DNA of 64,000 nt from Saccharopolyspora flava (GCF_900116135.1 NZ_FOZX01000003.1:186001-250000); one strand, 5' to 3'. Numbered from the stretch's first letter, positions 25,849 to 35,728 are shown. Notes: generated by a model from the sequence alone, not told the origin. Program-made: numbers and translations.

Positions 25849-27360
25849 TCACGCACCGCCGGAGAGCTTCTCGCGGAGGGCGGCCAGCTGGGCGTCGCTG
25901 GCGAGCGAGCCGCTGTCCTGCTGCTCGTCGTTCGAAGCCGACGAGTAGTTGCCGCCGCCGCTCGGAGCCGCCTGCTCCTCGCCGCCACCGGCGGCCGCGG
26001 CAGCCGCGGCCTCGGCGTCGGCCTGACGGGCCTTCGCGATCTGGGCGATGTGCTTCTCGTAGCGGGAGTGCGCCTCGGCGTACTGGCGCTCCCACTCCTC
26101 GCGAGCCGACTCGAAGCCTTCCTGCCACTCCTGGGTCTCCGGGTCGAAGCCCTCGGGGTAGATGTAGTTGCCCTCGTTGTCGTACTCGGCAGCCATGCCG
26201 TACTGGGTCGGGTCGAACTCCGAGTCGGGGCTGAAGCCCTCGTTGGCCTGCTTCAGCGACAGGGAGATCCGACGACGCTCGAGGTCGATGTCGATGACCT
26301 TGATCATGACCTCGTCGCCGACCTGGACGACCTGCTCCGGGATCTCGACGTGGCGCTCGGCCAACTCGGAGATGTGGACCAGGCCCTCGATGCCCTCGTC
26401 GACGCGGACGAACGCACCGAACGGCACCAGCTTGGTGACCTTGCCCGGCACGATCTGGCCGATCGCGTGGGTGCGGGCGAACTGACGCCACGGGTCTTCC
26501 TGGGTGGCCTTCAGCGACAGGGAGACGCGCTCGCGGTCCATGTCGACGTCGAGGACCTCGACCGTGACCTCCTGGCCGACCTCGACGACCTCGGACGGGT
26601 GGTCGATGTGCTTCCAGGACAGCTCGGAGACGTGCACCAGACCGTCGACTCCACCGAGGTCGACGAACGCACCGAAGTTGACGATGGAGGACACGACGCC
26701 CTTGCGGACCTGGCCCTTCTGCAGCTGGTTGAGGAACTCGCTGCGGACCTCGGACTGGGTCTGCTCCAGCCATGCGCGACGGGACAGGACCACGTTGTTG
26801 CGGTTCTTGTCCAGCTCGATGATCTTGGCCTCGAGCTCGCGGCCGACGTAGGGCTGCAGGTCGCGGACGCGGCGCATCTCGACCAGGGACGCCGGCAGGA
26901 AGCCGCGCAGTCCGATGTCGAGGATGAGGCCGCCCTTGACGACCTCGATGACGGTGCCGCGCACCGGCTCGTCCTTCTCCTTGAGCTCCTCGATGGTGCC
27001 CCAGGCGCGCTCGTACTGGGCGCGCTTCTTGGAGAGGATCAGCCGGCCTTCCTTGTCCTCCTTCTGGAGAACAAGCGCCTCGACGAAGTCACCAACGGTG
27101 ACGACCTCGGCGGGGTCGACGTCGTGCTTGATCGACAGTTCCCGGGACGGGATGACGCCCTCGGTCTTGTAGCCGATGTCAAGCAGCACCTCGTCACGGT
27201 CGACCTTGACGATGGTGCCCTCAACGATGTCCCCATCGTTGAAGTACTTGATGGTCTGGTCGACGGCGGCGAGGAAGTCCTCCTCCGTCCCGACGTCGTT
27301 CACTGCGACCTGCGGCTTGGTGGCGGCTGCAGTCGGGACGGTGGTGGTGTCGGTGGACAT
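25849..27360 (-). CDS. rpsA: 30S ribosomal protein S1
   Basis: The 503-residue protein has four S1 OB-fold repeats, roughly 45-110, 125-195, 210-285 and 295-370. Each includes the typical G.V..I...GAFVD or GLVH.SE pattern, for example IVNFGAFVDLGGVDGLVHVS and LVPFGAFVRVDEGIEGLVHI. An acidic, low-complexity tail with a short Ala run (residues about 455-470) follows. It has fewer S1 repeats than the six of E. coli S1, as expected in actinobacteria. It helps mRNA binding to the 30S subunit. The ATG at 27360 has GGAG 11 bases upstream. Confidence 0.97.
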   Translation of the reverse strand: MSTDTTTVPTAAATKPQVAVNDVGTEEDFLAAVDQTIKYFNDGDIVEGTIVKVDRDEVLLDIGYKTEGVIPSRELSIKHDVDPAEVVTVGDFVEALVLQKEDKEGRLILSKKRAQYERAWGTIEELKEKDEPVRGTVIEVVKGGLILDIGLRGFLPASLVEMRRVRDLQPYVGRELEAKIIELDKNRNNVVLSRRAWLEQTQSEVRSEFLNQLQKGQVRKGVVSSIVNFGAFVDLGGVDGLVHVSELSWKHIDHPSEVVEVGQEVTVEVLDVDMDRERVSLSLKATQEDPWRQFARTHAIGQIVPGKVTKLVPFGAFVRVDEGIEGLVHISELAERHVEIPEQVVQVGDEVMIKVIDIDLERRRISLSLKQANEGFSPDSEFDPTQYGMAAEYDNEGNYIYPEGFDPETQEWQEGFESAREEWERQYAEAHSRYEKHIAQIAKARQADAEAAAAAAAGGGEEQAAPSGGGNYSSASNDEQQDSGSLASDAQLAALREKLSGGA

Positions 27361-27665
27361 CAGGTGGGTTGCTCCGGTACGGATAGGTTGGTCGCTGGTT
27401 CTGCTCTTGTGCCGCGTCGTCGCCGGTTTCGTCCGGCCCGGTCGAAGACCGGACCTGCGGATTCCGTTCGCCGATCGGCCTTCGCCGCCTCGGTGTGACC
27501 CGGGACGCAGAAGCCGATGAGAAAAAGACCCACGGCGCGGGCGGTATCGTACGCGCTTTCTCGATCGTCGGGCAAACCGCGGTACCCCTGGGCGGCAGAC
27601 GCGTGTCGGACGCACGACACAATCTCTTCACGTCCGCACCGCACGCACCAGTCCCGGGGGCCTCC
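27361..27665. other. Divergent promoter region of rpsA and the methyltransferase gene
   Basis: The region of 305 bases has no credible gene. On the minus strand a TACGAT hexamer near 27545 could be the -10 of rpsA, which would give a leader of about 180 bases. I recognise no known ribosomal-protein leader motif in it. Confidence 0.4.
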
Positions 27666-28523
27666 TTGACACATCCCGACGAGCCGGAAAACGCCAGCTC
27701 CCAGAATAGCTCGGCGGAGCAGCGCCTGGGGACCGTCGGCGTGCGCAAGCGCGACGTGGACGCCGCCGAGTCGCGCTCGGCGAACCGGCTGTGGTGGGAC
27801 GCCGACGCCGACGACTACCAGGCCGAGCACGGCGAGTTCCTCGGCGACGACGACTTCGTGTGGTGCCCGGAGGGCCTGCGCGAGGAGCAGGCGCGGCTGC
27901 TGGGCGAGGTGCGCGGCAAGCGGGTGCTGGAGGTCGGCTGCGGCGCCGCGTCGTGCGCGCTCTGGCTGGCCCGGCAGGGAGCCGAGGCGGTCGGTCTGGA
28001 CATCTCCGCCGGGATGCTGCGGCACGCGACCGAGGCCGCCGCGCGCACCGGGACCTCGATCCCGCTGGTCCAGGCCAGCGCGGACCAGCTGCCCTTCGCC
28101 ACCGACAGCTTCGACCTGGCCTGCTCGGCCTTCGGCGGGGTGCCGTTCGTGGCCGACGTGGGCGCGGTGTTCCGCGAGGTGGCCCGGGTGCTGCGCCCCG
28201 GCGGCCGGTGGGTGTTCGCGGTCACCCACCCGATGCGGTGGATCTTCCCGGACGACCCGGGCCCGACCGGGCTCACGGTCACCCACTCCTACTTCGACCG
28301 GACGCCCTACCTGGAGATCGACGGCGACGACCGCGCGACCTACGTCGAGCACCACCGCACGCTCGGTGACTTCGTGCGCGCGCTCGCGGGCGCGGGCCTG
28401 CGCCTGACCGATCTGATCGAGCCGGAATGGCCCGAGGGGCACACTCAGCAGTGGGGACAGTGGAGCCCACTGCGAGGCAAGCTGTTCCCGGGCACAGCGA
28501 TCTTCGTCTGCGCCCTCGACTGA
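27666..28523 (+). CDS. SAM-dependent methyltransferase, class I
   Basis: About 285 residues from a TTG at 27666 preceded by GGGGG; a GTG at 27741 (VRKRDVDAAES) is also possible. The SAM-binding motif I is VLEVGCGAASCALWLARQG, with the acidic ribose ligand in VGLDIS and motif II ASADQLPFATDSFDLA. The ending WGQWSPLRGKLFPGTAIF is characteristic of a conserved actinobacterial family found beside rpsA. The acceptor substrate is unknown. Confidence 0.85.
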   Translation: MTHPDEPENASSQNSSAEQRLGTVGVRKRDVDAAESRSANRLWWDADADDYQAEHGEFLGDDDFVWCPEGLREEQARLLGEVRGKRVLEVGCGAASCALWLARQGAEAVGLDISAGMLRHATEAAARTGTSIPLVQASADQLPFATDSFDLACSAFGGVPFVADVGAVFREVARVLRPGGRWVFAVTHPMRWIFPDDPGPTGLTVTHSYFDRTPYLEIDGDDRATYVEHHRTLGDFVRALAGAGLRLTDLIEPEWPEGHTQQWGQWSPLRGKLFPGTAIFVCALD

Positions 28524-28600
28524 GCCGGTGCCCGCCCCGCGAGGTGGCGCGAAGAGAGAGCGACTTCGTCGCTCGGCCGAGATGGATGTGAGGAGCCCCG

Positions 28601-29533
28601 GTGGCGACCGCGCAGGAATTGATGGCGGCCCAGTTCGCGCGGTTCGCCGCCCTGGACCCGCAGCTGCCGCACGACCAGTTCGTGCCCTCGGACGCCGAGC
28701 CGGTGGCGGCGCGCACTCCCGAGGGCTACGGGGTGGCGGGGCTGATCACCCACACCTCGAACCCGGCGGGCTCGGCGCGCGGGTTGTGGCAGGCCGGTGA
28801 GGCCTTCGAGCTGTTCCCGATCGTCGGCGAGCGCCCGCGCGCCGGCCTGGACGCGCTGCTGGGCGCCTGGCGGGAGTGGCTGGCGGCACAAGAGGATCCG
28901 GGGCCGAACTCCTCGGCGATGGTGGTCTGGCCGAGCCGGGACGTGCAGGGCACGAGGGCGTTGCTGGATCACGGTTTCTTACCGCTGTCGGTGCTCGCGA
29001 TTCGATCACCCGCCCCGGTCGCAGATACGGAACTGTCTGGTACCGTAAAGGTGCGCCGCGCGGGACCGACCGATCTGGACGCCGTCGTCGAGCTCACCCT
29101 CGCCGAGCTCGAGTACGCCGCCCTCGTCGGCACCGCCACGTACCGCTCCGACGCCGCGCAGCTGAAGCGGGCCGCCGCCCGAGTGCGCCTGCACTCCGAC
29201 GACCCGGTCTGGCTGGCGGAGCAGGACGGCACGCCCGTCGCGGTCGCGGAATGCGGCTGGATCGACACCGGCAAGTCCCCCAGGGCTTACCGGCTGCGCC
29301 CCGGCTCGTGGGCCTACGTCAACTGCGTGTCGGTGCACGAGAAGGCGCGCGGCACCGGTGTCGGCCGGCAGCTGATGGCGGTGGCGCACAACGAGTTCGT
29401 GCGCCGCGGCGCCGTCGGCAGCTTCCTGTACTACAACCCGCCCAACCCGTTGTCCTCGGTGTTCTGGCCCCGCCAGGGATACCGGCCGCTGTGGACGATG
29501 TGGGAGGTGCGCCCGGCCACCGCACTGCGCTGA
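28601..29533 (+). CDS. GNAT-family N-acetyltransferase
   Basis: The 310-residue protein starts at a GTG with GAGGAG eight bases upstream. The C-terminal half (about 150-305) is a GNAT domain. It contains YVNCVSVHEKARGTGVGRQL, where the acetyl-CoA pyrophosphate loop R-G-T-G-V-G is clear, and a FYYNPPNPLSSVFW-like end. The N-terminal half (about 1-135) resembles a degenerate second GNAT copy. The target is not evident; the gene may be cotranscribed with the methyltransferase gene 78 bases upstream. Confidence 0.85.
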   Translation: MATAQELMAAQFARFAALDPQLPHDQFVPSDAEPVAARTPEGYGVAGLITHTSNPAGSARGLWQAGEAFELFPIVGERPRAGLDALLGAWREWLAAQEDPGPNSSAMVVWPSRDVQGTRALLDHGFLPLSVLAIRSPAPVADTELSGTVKVRRAGPTDLDAVVELTLAELEYAALVGTATYRSDAAQLKRAAARVRLHSDDPVWLAEQDGTPVAVAECGWIDTGKSPRAYRLRPGSWAYVNCVSVHEKARGTGVGRQLMAVAHNEFVRRGAVGSFLYYNPPNPLSSVFWPRQGYRPLWTMWEVRPATALR

Positions 29534-29582
29534 CCCCGAACCCCGGGGCCCGCGCGGCAGGCTCCGAGAGGATCGAGGACAC

Positions 29583-30251
29583 GTGGAGATCGTCGCCACC
29601 GGCGTCGAGGTCATCGGCGCGCACGGGCCGCTGCTGGCGCCCACTTCGCTGCGGGTCACCGACGGGCAGACGCTGCTGGTCACCGGCGAGGCCGGGACCG
29701 GCAAGACCGCCCTCGCGCTGGCCCTGTCCGGTCGGCTCAAGCCCAGCTCCGGCAGCGTCCGGCTGGACGGCTCGTCCGACACCGACCGGCTGCGCCGCGC
29801 CGTCGCCGTCGTCGACGCCCCGCAGATCACCGAGCCCGACGAGTCGCTGCAGGTCCGCGACGTCGCCGCCGAAGGACTGTCGCTGGCCGGGCGCCGCTCG
29901 ACCCGCCGCAAGGTCCGCGACTGGCTCGCCGAGCGCGAGCTGCCCGGCGACGTGCGGTTCGAGAACCTGCCCGACCACCAGCGCACCCGGCTGCTGATCG
30001 ACCTGGCCTGCGAGTCCCGCACCACGCGCGCGCTGGTGCTCGACTGCCCGGACCGCCACGGCCACGACCCGCAGCACTGGTTCGCCCCCGCCACCGCCCG
30101 CGCCGCCGCGGGCATGGCGGTGATCGTGCTCTGCTCCACCCACTCCGCCGAGAAGCTCGGAGTGCCCGCCGTCCGCATCGGCGCGAACGACACCGAGTCC
30201 GAGGACTCCGAGAAGTCCGACGACACCCAGAAGTCCACTTCGGTCCGTTGA
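29583..30251 (+). CDS. Degenerate ABC-type ATPase partner of the YhgE/Pip protein
   Basis: The 222-residue protein has a good Walker A (LVTGEAGTGKTALALALSG) in an ABC-ATPase context (LRVTDGQTLLVTG; GRLKPSSGSVRLDG). The signature is changed to LPDHQRTRLLIDLA, and the Walker B end reads LVLDCPDRHG without the usual Glu after Asp. Hydrolysis may therefore be slow or lost. The C-terminus is acidic and Ser-rich. The YhgE/Pip gene starts 16 bases after its stop, so the two likely form an export complex, with the ATPase as motor or as a regulatory remnant. Confidence 0.75.
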   Translation: MEIVATGVEVIGAHGPLLAPTSLRVTDGQTLLVTGEAGTGKTALALALSGRLKPSSGSVRLDGSSDTDRLRRAVAVVDAPQITEPDESLQVRDVAAEGLSLAGRRSTRRKVRDWLAERELPGDVRFENLPDHQRTRLLIDLACESRTTRALVLDCPDRHGHDPQHWFAPATARAAAGMAVIVLCSTHSAEKLGVPAVRIGANDTESEDSEKSDDTQKSTSVR

Positions 30252-30267
30252 CACCTGAAGGTCCGCG

Positions 30268-32289
30268 ATGACTACTTTCCGGCTCGCCGCAACGGAATTG
30301 CGGCGGCTCACCTCGGGCAAGCTGCCCAAGCTCGCGCTGCTGGCGGTCACGCTGGTGCCGCTGCTCTACGGCGCGATGTACATCTACGCCAACTGGGATC
30401 CCTACGGGAAGCTCGGTTCGGTGCCCGCCGCGGTCGTCATCGACGACACCGGCGCGCAGCAGGAGGACGGCAAGGCGCTCAACGCCGGCCAGGACGTCTA
30501 CGACGAGCTCGTCGACTCCGACACCTTCTCCTGGACCCGCACCGACCTGAAGCGCGCCCAGGCCGGGGTCGCCAACGGCGACTACACCTTCGCGCTCGTG
30601 GTGCCCAAGGACTTCTCGAACGCGCTGGTCTCCCCCGCCGACTTCACGCCGCGGCAGGCCAAGCTGCAGCTGATCACCAACGACGCGAACAACTACCTGG
30701 TGGGCACCATCGCCGACAAGCTCGCCGGTGAGGTCCGCAAGGGCGTGGCGTCCAACGCCGGGTCGACCGCGGCCGAGCAGTTCCTGCTGGGCTTCTCGAC
30801 CGTGCACGACAAGACCGTCGAGGCCGCCGACGGCGCAGGCAAGCTCGCCGACGGCGCCGGGCAGCTGCGCGACGGCCTCGGCCAGGCCCAGCAGGGCGGC
30901 ACGCAGCTCTCCGACGGCGCGCACCAGCTGCTCGACGGGCAGCGGCAGCTCGCGTCCGGGGCCAACCGGCTCGCCGACGGAACCGGCCAGCTGCACACCG
31001 GCCTGCAGCAGCTGCGGGACTCCACCGCGCAGCTGCCGGACCAGACCGCCAAGCTCGCCGACGGCGCCGAGAAGGTCGCCCAGGGCAACGAACAGCTGGC
31101 GCAGAAGGCCAACGTCGTCGGCAACCTCTCGCAGGGCATCATCGACAACCTCGACCAGACCAAGGCCCAGACCGCGCAGCAGCTGCACCAGGCGGGTCTC
31201 GACGACGCCACCGTCCAGCGCATCGTCGACGGGCTGGACAAGCTCGGCAGCCCCGCCACCGACGCCAACACCAAGCTGCAGACCCAGGTCGGGCAGCTCA
31301 ACATGCTCGCCGACGGAGCCCGCCAGGTCGCCGACGGCAACCGGGCGCTGGCCAACGCCACCCCGCAGCTGACCAGTGGCATCGAGCAGCTCACCAGCGG
31401 CGCCGGGCAGGTCGACGACGGCGCGGTGCAGCTGCGAGACGGCCAGCAGCAGGCCCTGTCGGGCACCGGCAGGCTCGCCGACGGCGCCGACCAGCTCGTC
31501 GGCGGCACCCAGCAGCTCTACGACGGCTCCGGGCAGCTCGCCGACGGCTCGACGACGCTGGCCAGCGAGCTCGGCAAGGGCGCGGGCGACATCCCGCACC
31601 CCGACGAGCAGACCCGGCAGGCGACCGCCGACACCATCGGCGACCCGGTCGCCGTCGACACCCAGGCGCAGGTCAAGGCCGACACCTACGGCGCCGGGCT
31701 GGCCCCGTACTTCATGGGCCTGGCGCTGTGGGTCGGCGGGTTCGTGCTGTTCCTGATCATGCGGCCGATGTCCAACCGCGCGCTGGCCGCGGGCGTGGCC
31801 CCGTGGCGGGTCGCGCTGGGCGGCTGGCTGCCCGCGGCGCTGATCGGCCTGGTGCAGGCGGTGCTGCTGTTCTCGGTGGTGGTGTTCGCGATCGGCGTGC
31901 ACCCCGCGCACCAGTGGCGCACGCTCGGGTTCCTGATCCTGACCTCGTTCGCCTTCACCGCGGTGGTGCACTCGCTCAACGCGGCGTTCGGCCCGAAGGG
32001 CAAGTTCATCGCCCTGGTGATCCTGGTCCTGCAGCTGGTCACGGCCGGCGGCACGTTCCCGTGGCAGACGATCCCGGAACCGCTGCACCCGCTGCACCAG
32101 GTCCTGCCGCTGGGCTACGTGGTCACCGGGCTGCGCCACCTCATCTACGGCGGCACCGAGGGCTCGGTGACCCAGTCGGTGGTGGTCCTGCTCTGCTACC
32201 TGCTCGCCGCGCTGCTGCTCACCACGATCGCGGCCTGGCGCCAGCGGGTCTGGACCCCCAGCCGCCTCAAGCCCGAGCTCTCCCTGTAG
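30268..32289 (+). CDS. YhgE/Pip-family membrane protein (ABC-2-like)
   Basis: The 673-residue protein has one N-terminal membrane helix (LALLAVTLVPLLYGAMYIY). An extracytoplasmic domain of about 430 residues follows, rich in GAxQLxDG repeats (for example LADGAGQLRDGLGQ) that predict long coiled helices. Five C-terminal helices start near YFMGLALWVGGFVLFLIM. This is the YhgE/Pip architecture, first seen in the lactococcal phage-infection protein. Relatives act in export of virulence factors and lipids. It is paired with the ATPase gene directly upstream and closed by a strong terminator. Confidence 0.9.
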   Translation: MTTFRLAATELRRLTSGKLPKLALLAVTLVPLLYGAMYIYANWDPYGKLGSVPAAVVIDDTGAQQEDGKALNAGQDVYDELVDSDTFSWTRTDLKRAQAGVANGDYTFALVVPKDFSNALVSPADFTPRQAKLQLITNDANNYLVGTIADKLAGEVRKGVASNAGSTAAEQFLLGFSTVHDKTVEAADGAGKLADGAGQLRDGLGQAQQGGTQLSDGAHQLLDGQRQLASGANRLADGTGQLHTGLQQLRDSTAQLPDQTAKLADGAEKVAQGNEQLAQKANVVGNLSQGIIDNLDQTKAQTAQQLHQAGLDDATVQRIVDGLDKLGSPATDANTKLQTQVGQLNMLADGARQVADGNRALANATPQLTSGIEQLTSGAGQVDDGAVQLRDGQQQALSGTGRLADGADQLVGGTQQLYDGSGQLADGSTTLASELGKGAGDIPHPDEQTRQATADTIGDPVAVDTQAQVKADTYGAGLAPYFMGLALWVGGFVLFLIMRPMSNRALAAGVAPWRVALGGWLPAALIGLVQAVLLFSVVVFAIGVHPAHQWRTLGFLILTSFAFTAVVHSLNAAFGPKGKFIALVILVLQLVTAGGTFPWQTIPEPLHPLHQVLPLGYVVTGLRHLIYGGTEGSVTQSVVVLLCYLLAALLLTTIAAWRQRVWTPSRLKPELSL

Positions 32290-32294
32290 CTCCT

Positions 32295-32345
32295 CACGTC
32301 AGAAACCCCGGTTTTCGTCGCGCGAAAACCGGGGTTTTTGACGTG
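32295..32345. terminator. Bidirectional terminator after the YhgE/Pip gene
   Basis: AAACCCCGGTTTTCG and CGAAAACCGGGGTTT form a 15-bp stem, extended by an outer CACGTCA/TGACGTG pairing, and TTTTTG follows on the plus strand. Its arm is the same word as the first unit of the 5737-5832 palindromes. Confidence 0.9.
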
Positions 32346-32346
32346 A

Positions 32347-32739
32347 TCAGGCCTCGTCGTCGTAGCGGGCGATCTCGATGAGGTTGCCGTCGGGGTCGCG
32401 CAGGTAGAGCGAGGTGATGGGGCCGCGCGAGCCGGTGCGGCCGACCGGGCCCTCCTCGATGCGGACCTCGCTGGTGCGCAGGTGCTCCTGCACGTCGGAC
32501 AGCGGCCGGCTGGTGACGAAGCACAGGTTCGCCGAACCGGGCACCGGGTGCGTCGCGGTCGGCTCGACGAGCTCGGCGGACGCGTGCAGCTTGATCGTCT
32601 GGTCGCCGAAGCGCACCGCACGCCGCTCACCTGGGAACTCCACCGGCTCCATGCCGAGGACGTCCCGGTAGAACTCGACCGCCCGATCCACATCGGCGAC
32701 GGTGAGGACCAGGTGGTCGACTCGATCGATGCTGATCAT
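32347..32739 (-). CDS. VOC-superfamily (glyoxalase/dioxygenase-like) protein
   Basis: The 130-residue protein consists of one vicinal-oxygen-chelate domain. It has DHLVLTVADVDRAVEFYRDV at the N-terminus, and TSLYLRDPDGNLIEIARY at the C-terminus, where the final Glu and the early His are the usual metal ligands. AGGAGGAG sits directly before the ATG at 32739. Small members include virulence-named VOC proteins and antibiotic-modifying enzymes, so the substrate stays open. Confidence 0.88.
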   Translation of the reverse strand: MISIDRVDHLVLTVADVDRAVEFYRDVLGMEPVEFPGERRAVRFGDQTIKLHASAELVEPTATHPVPGSANLCFVTSRPLSDVQEHLRTSEVRIEEGPVGRTGSRGPITSLYLRDPDGNLIEIARYDDEA

Positions 32740-32973
32740 GCTCCTCCTCGGGGTCGGCGCGGTACGCGTTCGGGGTGCCCGCGCCCTGCTGGCGCCCCGC
32801 CCGGCCACGATCCCGCAGCGGCCGAGGTCGGCCGGAGCGCGTAGCAGGTTATCCGCACCGGTGTTCGGTACCGGACCCAGGGCCCCACCAGCGGTGACGT
32901 TCGCCATTGCACAACACGCCCCGGCCGCGCATCCCCGGAACGGGGTAACCGTGATCGACTCGAGATCCGGGGG

Positions 32974-35667
32974 TCAGTGCGCCGCCGAGTCCCACGACCG
33001 GCCCACGCCCACCGAGACCTCCAGCGGCACGTCCAGCGGGTAGGCCGAGCCCATCTGCTCGCGGACCAGCTTCTCCACCACGTCCCGCTCGCCGTCGGCC
33101 ACCTCGATGATGAGCTCGTCGTGCACCTGCAGCAGCGTCCGCGACCGCAGCCCCTCGGCCTTGATGGCCCCGTGCACGCCGAGCATCGCGACCTTGATGA
33201 TGTCGGCGGCGCTGCCCTGGATGGGGGCGTTGAGCGCCATCCGCTCGGCCAGCTCGCGGCGCTGCCGGTTGTCGCTGAGCAGGTCCGGCAGGTAGCGGCG
33301 GCGTCCCAGGATGGTGGAGGTGTAGCCGTCCTTGCGGGCCTGGTCGACGACCTCGCGCAGGTAGTCGCGGACCCGGCCGAAGCGGGAGAAGTAGGCGTCC
33401 ATCTGCGCCTTGGCCTCCTCGGCGGAGATCCGCAGCTGCTGCGCCAGCCCGTAGGCCGACAGCCCGTAGGCCAGGCCGTAGGACATGGCCTTGACCCGGC
33501 GCCGCAGCTCCTGGTCGACCTCGGCGATCGGCACGTCGAACGCCTGCGAGGCGACGTAGTTGTGCAGGTCCTCGCCGGTGTTGAACGCCTCGATGAGCCC
33601 CTCGTCGCCGGACAGGTGCGCCATGATGCGCATCTCGATCTGGCTGTAGTCGGCGGTCATCAGCTCGGCGTAGTCACCGCCGACGACGAACACCTCGCGG
33701 ATCCGGCGGCCCTCCTCGGTGCGGATCGGGATGTTCTGCAGGTTCGGCTCGGTCGACGACAACCGACCGGTCGCGGCGATGGTCTGGTTGAACGTGGTGT
33801 GGATCCGGCCGTCGTCCGAGATGGACTTCGCCAGACCCTCCACAGTGGTCTTGAGCCGGGTGGCGTCGCGGTGCTCCAGCAGGTGCTGCAGGAACGGGTG
33901 CTCGGTCTTCTCGAACAGCGTCTGCAGCGCCTCGGCGTCGGTGGTGTAGCCGGTCTTGGTGCGCTTGGTCTTGGGCATGTTCAGCTCGTCGAACAGCACC
34001 ACCTGCAGCTGCTTCGGCGACCCGAGGTTGATCTCCTTGCCGATGACCGAGTACGCCTCCTGAGCGGCCTGCTTGACCCGGGCCGCGAAGTGCGCGCCCA
34101 GCTCGGCCAGCTGCTCGGCGTCCACGGCGATGCCCGCGCCCTCCAGCTCGGCGAGCACCAGCAGCAGCGGCAGTTCGAGGTCGGTGAGCAGCTTGCTGCT
34201 GTCGATGCGGGCCAGCTCGGTGTCCAGGGCGTCGGCGAGCTCGGCGACGGCGCGGGCCCGCAGCAGCTCGCCCGAGGCGGCCTTCTCCTTGCTCTCCGAC
34301 TCGTCCTCCAGCAGCGACAGCTGGCCGTCGTCGCCGTCGCTGTCGGCCCGGAGCTCGCGCTGCAGGTAGCGCACGACGAGGTCGGGCAGCTCGAAGGAGC
34401 GCTGGCCGGGGCGCACCAGGTAGGCGGCCAGGGCGGTGTCGCTGGTGAGCCCGGCGAGGGTCCAGCCGCGGTCGCGGATCGCGTGCAGCGGGCCCTTGAC
34501 GTCGTGCGCGGCCTTGGGCACCTCGGCGTCGGCCAGCCACGCGGCCAGGGCCTGCTCGTCCTCACCGGTCAGCGCGGTGACGTCGACGAACGCGCCGGTG
34601 CCGTCGGAGGTCGCCAGCGCGATGCCCGCCAGGTCTCCGCGCCCGCGCGCCCAGGTCCCGGTGCAGGACAGGCCGACGCGGTGACCGCCGCGCGCGTGCT
34701 CGTCGAGCCAGGCCGCGAGCTCGCCGGGCTGGACGACGCCGCCGGTGATCTCGAACCCGTCCTCGACCTCGGGCTCGGCGGTGGACAGGGTCGCGAACAG
34801 CCGGTCGCGCAGCACCCGGAACTCGAGGTCGTCGAACAGCCGGTGCACGGCGTCGCGGTCCCAGGCCCGCACCTCGAGGTCGTCGGGCCCGGCCTCCAGC
34901 TCCAGGTCGCGCACCAGCTCGGTGAGCTGCCGGTTGAGCAGCACCGACGAGAGGTGCTCGCGCAGGTTGTCGCCCGCCTTGCCCTTGACCTCGTCGACCC
35001 GGTCCACGAGCCCGGCCAGCGAGCCGTACTGCTGGATCCACTTGGTGACGGTCTTCTCGCCGACGCCCGGGATCTTGGGCAGGTTGTCCGACGGGTCGCC
35101 GCGCAGCGCCGCGAAGTCCGGGTACTGCTGCGGGGTCAGGCCGTACTTGGCCTCCACGGCCTCCGGCGTGAAGCGGGTCAGCTCGGAGACGCCCTTGGTC
35201 GGGTAGAGCACCGTCACGTCGTCGGTGACCAGTTGCAGCGCGTCGCGGTCGCCGGTGCAGATGGAGACCTGGAAGCCGCCGGCGGTGGCCTGGGTGGCCA
35301 GCGTCGCGATGACGTCGTCGGCCTCGTAGTTGTCCTTGCTCAGCACCGGGATGTTCAGCGCGCCCAGGATCTCCTGGATGAGGCTGACCTGGCCCTTGAA
35401 CTCGTCGGGGCTGGCGCTGCGGTTGGCCTTGTACTCGGCGAAGGTCTCGCTGCGGAACGTCTTGCGGGAGATGTCGAAGGCCACCGCGAGGTGCGTGGGC
35501 TGCTCGTCGCGCAACAGGTTGATCAGCATCGAGGTGAACCCGTAGACCGCGTTGGTGTGCTGCCCGGTGCCGGTCTGGAAGTTCTCCTTCGGCAGGGCGT
35601 AGAAAGCGCGGTAGGCCATCGAGTGGCCATCGATCAACAGCAGGCGTCGGTCCTCGGAATGCGTCAC
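32974..35667 (-). CDS. polA: DNA polymerase I
   Basis: The 897-residue protein carries a 5'-3' exonuclease domain at 1-290 (LLLIDGHSMAYRAFYALP, ICTGDRDALQLV). The middle domain has lost the 3'-5' proofreading acidic residues (GLSCTGTWARG where the D.E pair should be). The polymerase domain is complete: motif A DYSQIEMRI, O-helix RRRVKAMSYGLAYG, motif C LLQVHDELI. Loss of proofreading matches mycobacterial PolA. The start is the GTG at 35667, giving VTHSEDRRLLLIDGH, as in relatives. The function is Okazaki-fragment processing and repair synthesis. Confidence 0.97.
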   Translation of the reverse strand: MTHSEDRRLLLIDGHSMAYRAFYALPKENFQTGTGQHTNAVYGFTSMLINLLRDEQPTHLAVAFDISRKTFRSETFAEYKANRSASPDEFKGQVSLIQEILGALNIPVLSKDNYEADDVIATLATQATAGGFQVSICTGDRDALQLVTDDVTVLYPTKGVSELTRFTPEAVEAKYGLTPQQYPDFAALRGDPSDNLPKIPGVGEKTVTKWIQQYGSLAGLVDRVDEVKGKAGDNLREHLSSVLLNRQLTELVRDLELEAGPDDLEVRAWDRDAVHRLFDDLEFRVLRDRLFATLSTAEPEVEDGFEITGGVVQPGELAAWLDEHARGGHRVGLSCTGTWARGRGDLAGIALATSDGTGAFVDVTALTGEDEQALAAWLADAEVPKAAHDVKGPLHAIRDRGWTLAGLTSDTALAAYLVRPGQRSFELPDLVVRYLQRELRADSDGDDGQLSLLEDESESKEKAASGELLRARAVAELADALDTELARIDSSKLLTDLELPLLLVLAELEGAGIAVDAEQLAELGAHFAARVKQAAQEAYSVIGKEINLGSPKQLQVVLFDELNMPKTKRTKTGYTTDAEALQTLFEKTEHPFLQHLLEHRDATRLKTTVEGLAKSISDDGRIHTTFNQTIAATGRLSSTEPNLQNIPIRTEEGRRIREVFVVGGDYAELMTADYSQIEMRIMAHLSGDEGLIEAFNTGEDLHNYVASQAFDVPIAEVDQELRRRVKAMSYGLAYGLSAYGLAQQLRISAEEAKAQMDAYFSRFGRVRDYLREVVDQARKDGYTSTILGRRRYLPDLLSDNRQRRELAERMALNAPIQGSAADIIKVAMLGVHGAIKAEGLRSRTLLQVHDELIIEVADGERDVVEKLVREQMGSAYPLDVPLEVSVGVGRSWDSAAH

Positions 35668-35728
35668 GGCCGCGAGTTTAGGCTGAAGGCCTGACAGCCA
35701 GTACCGCAGGCGACGGGGAGGACCGGCA

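Noticed and set aside
32977-35694. 905-codon frame antisense to polA
   Set aside because: Leu/Gly/Val/Gln-rich shadow without motifs.
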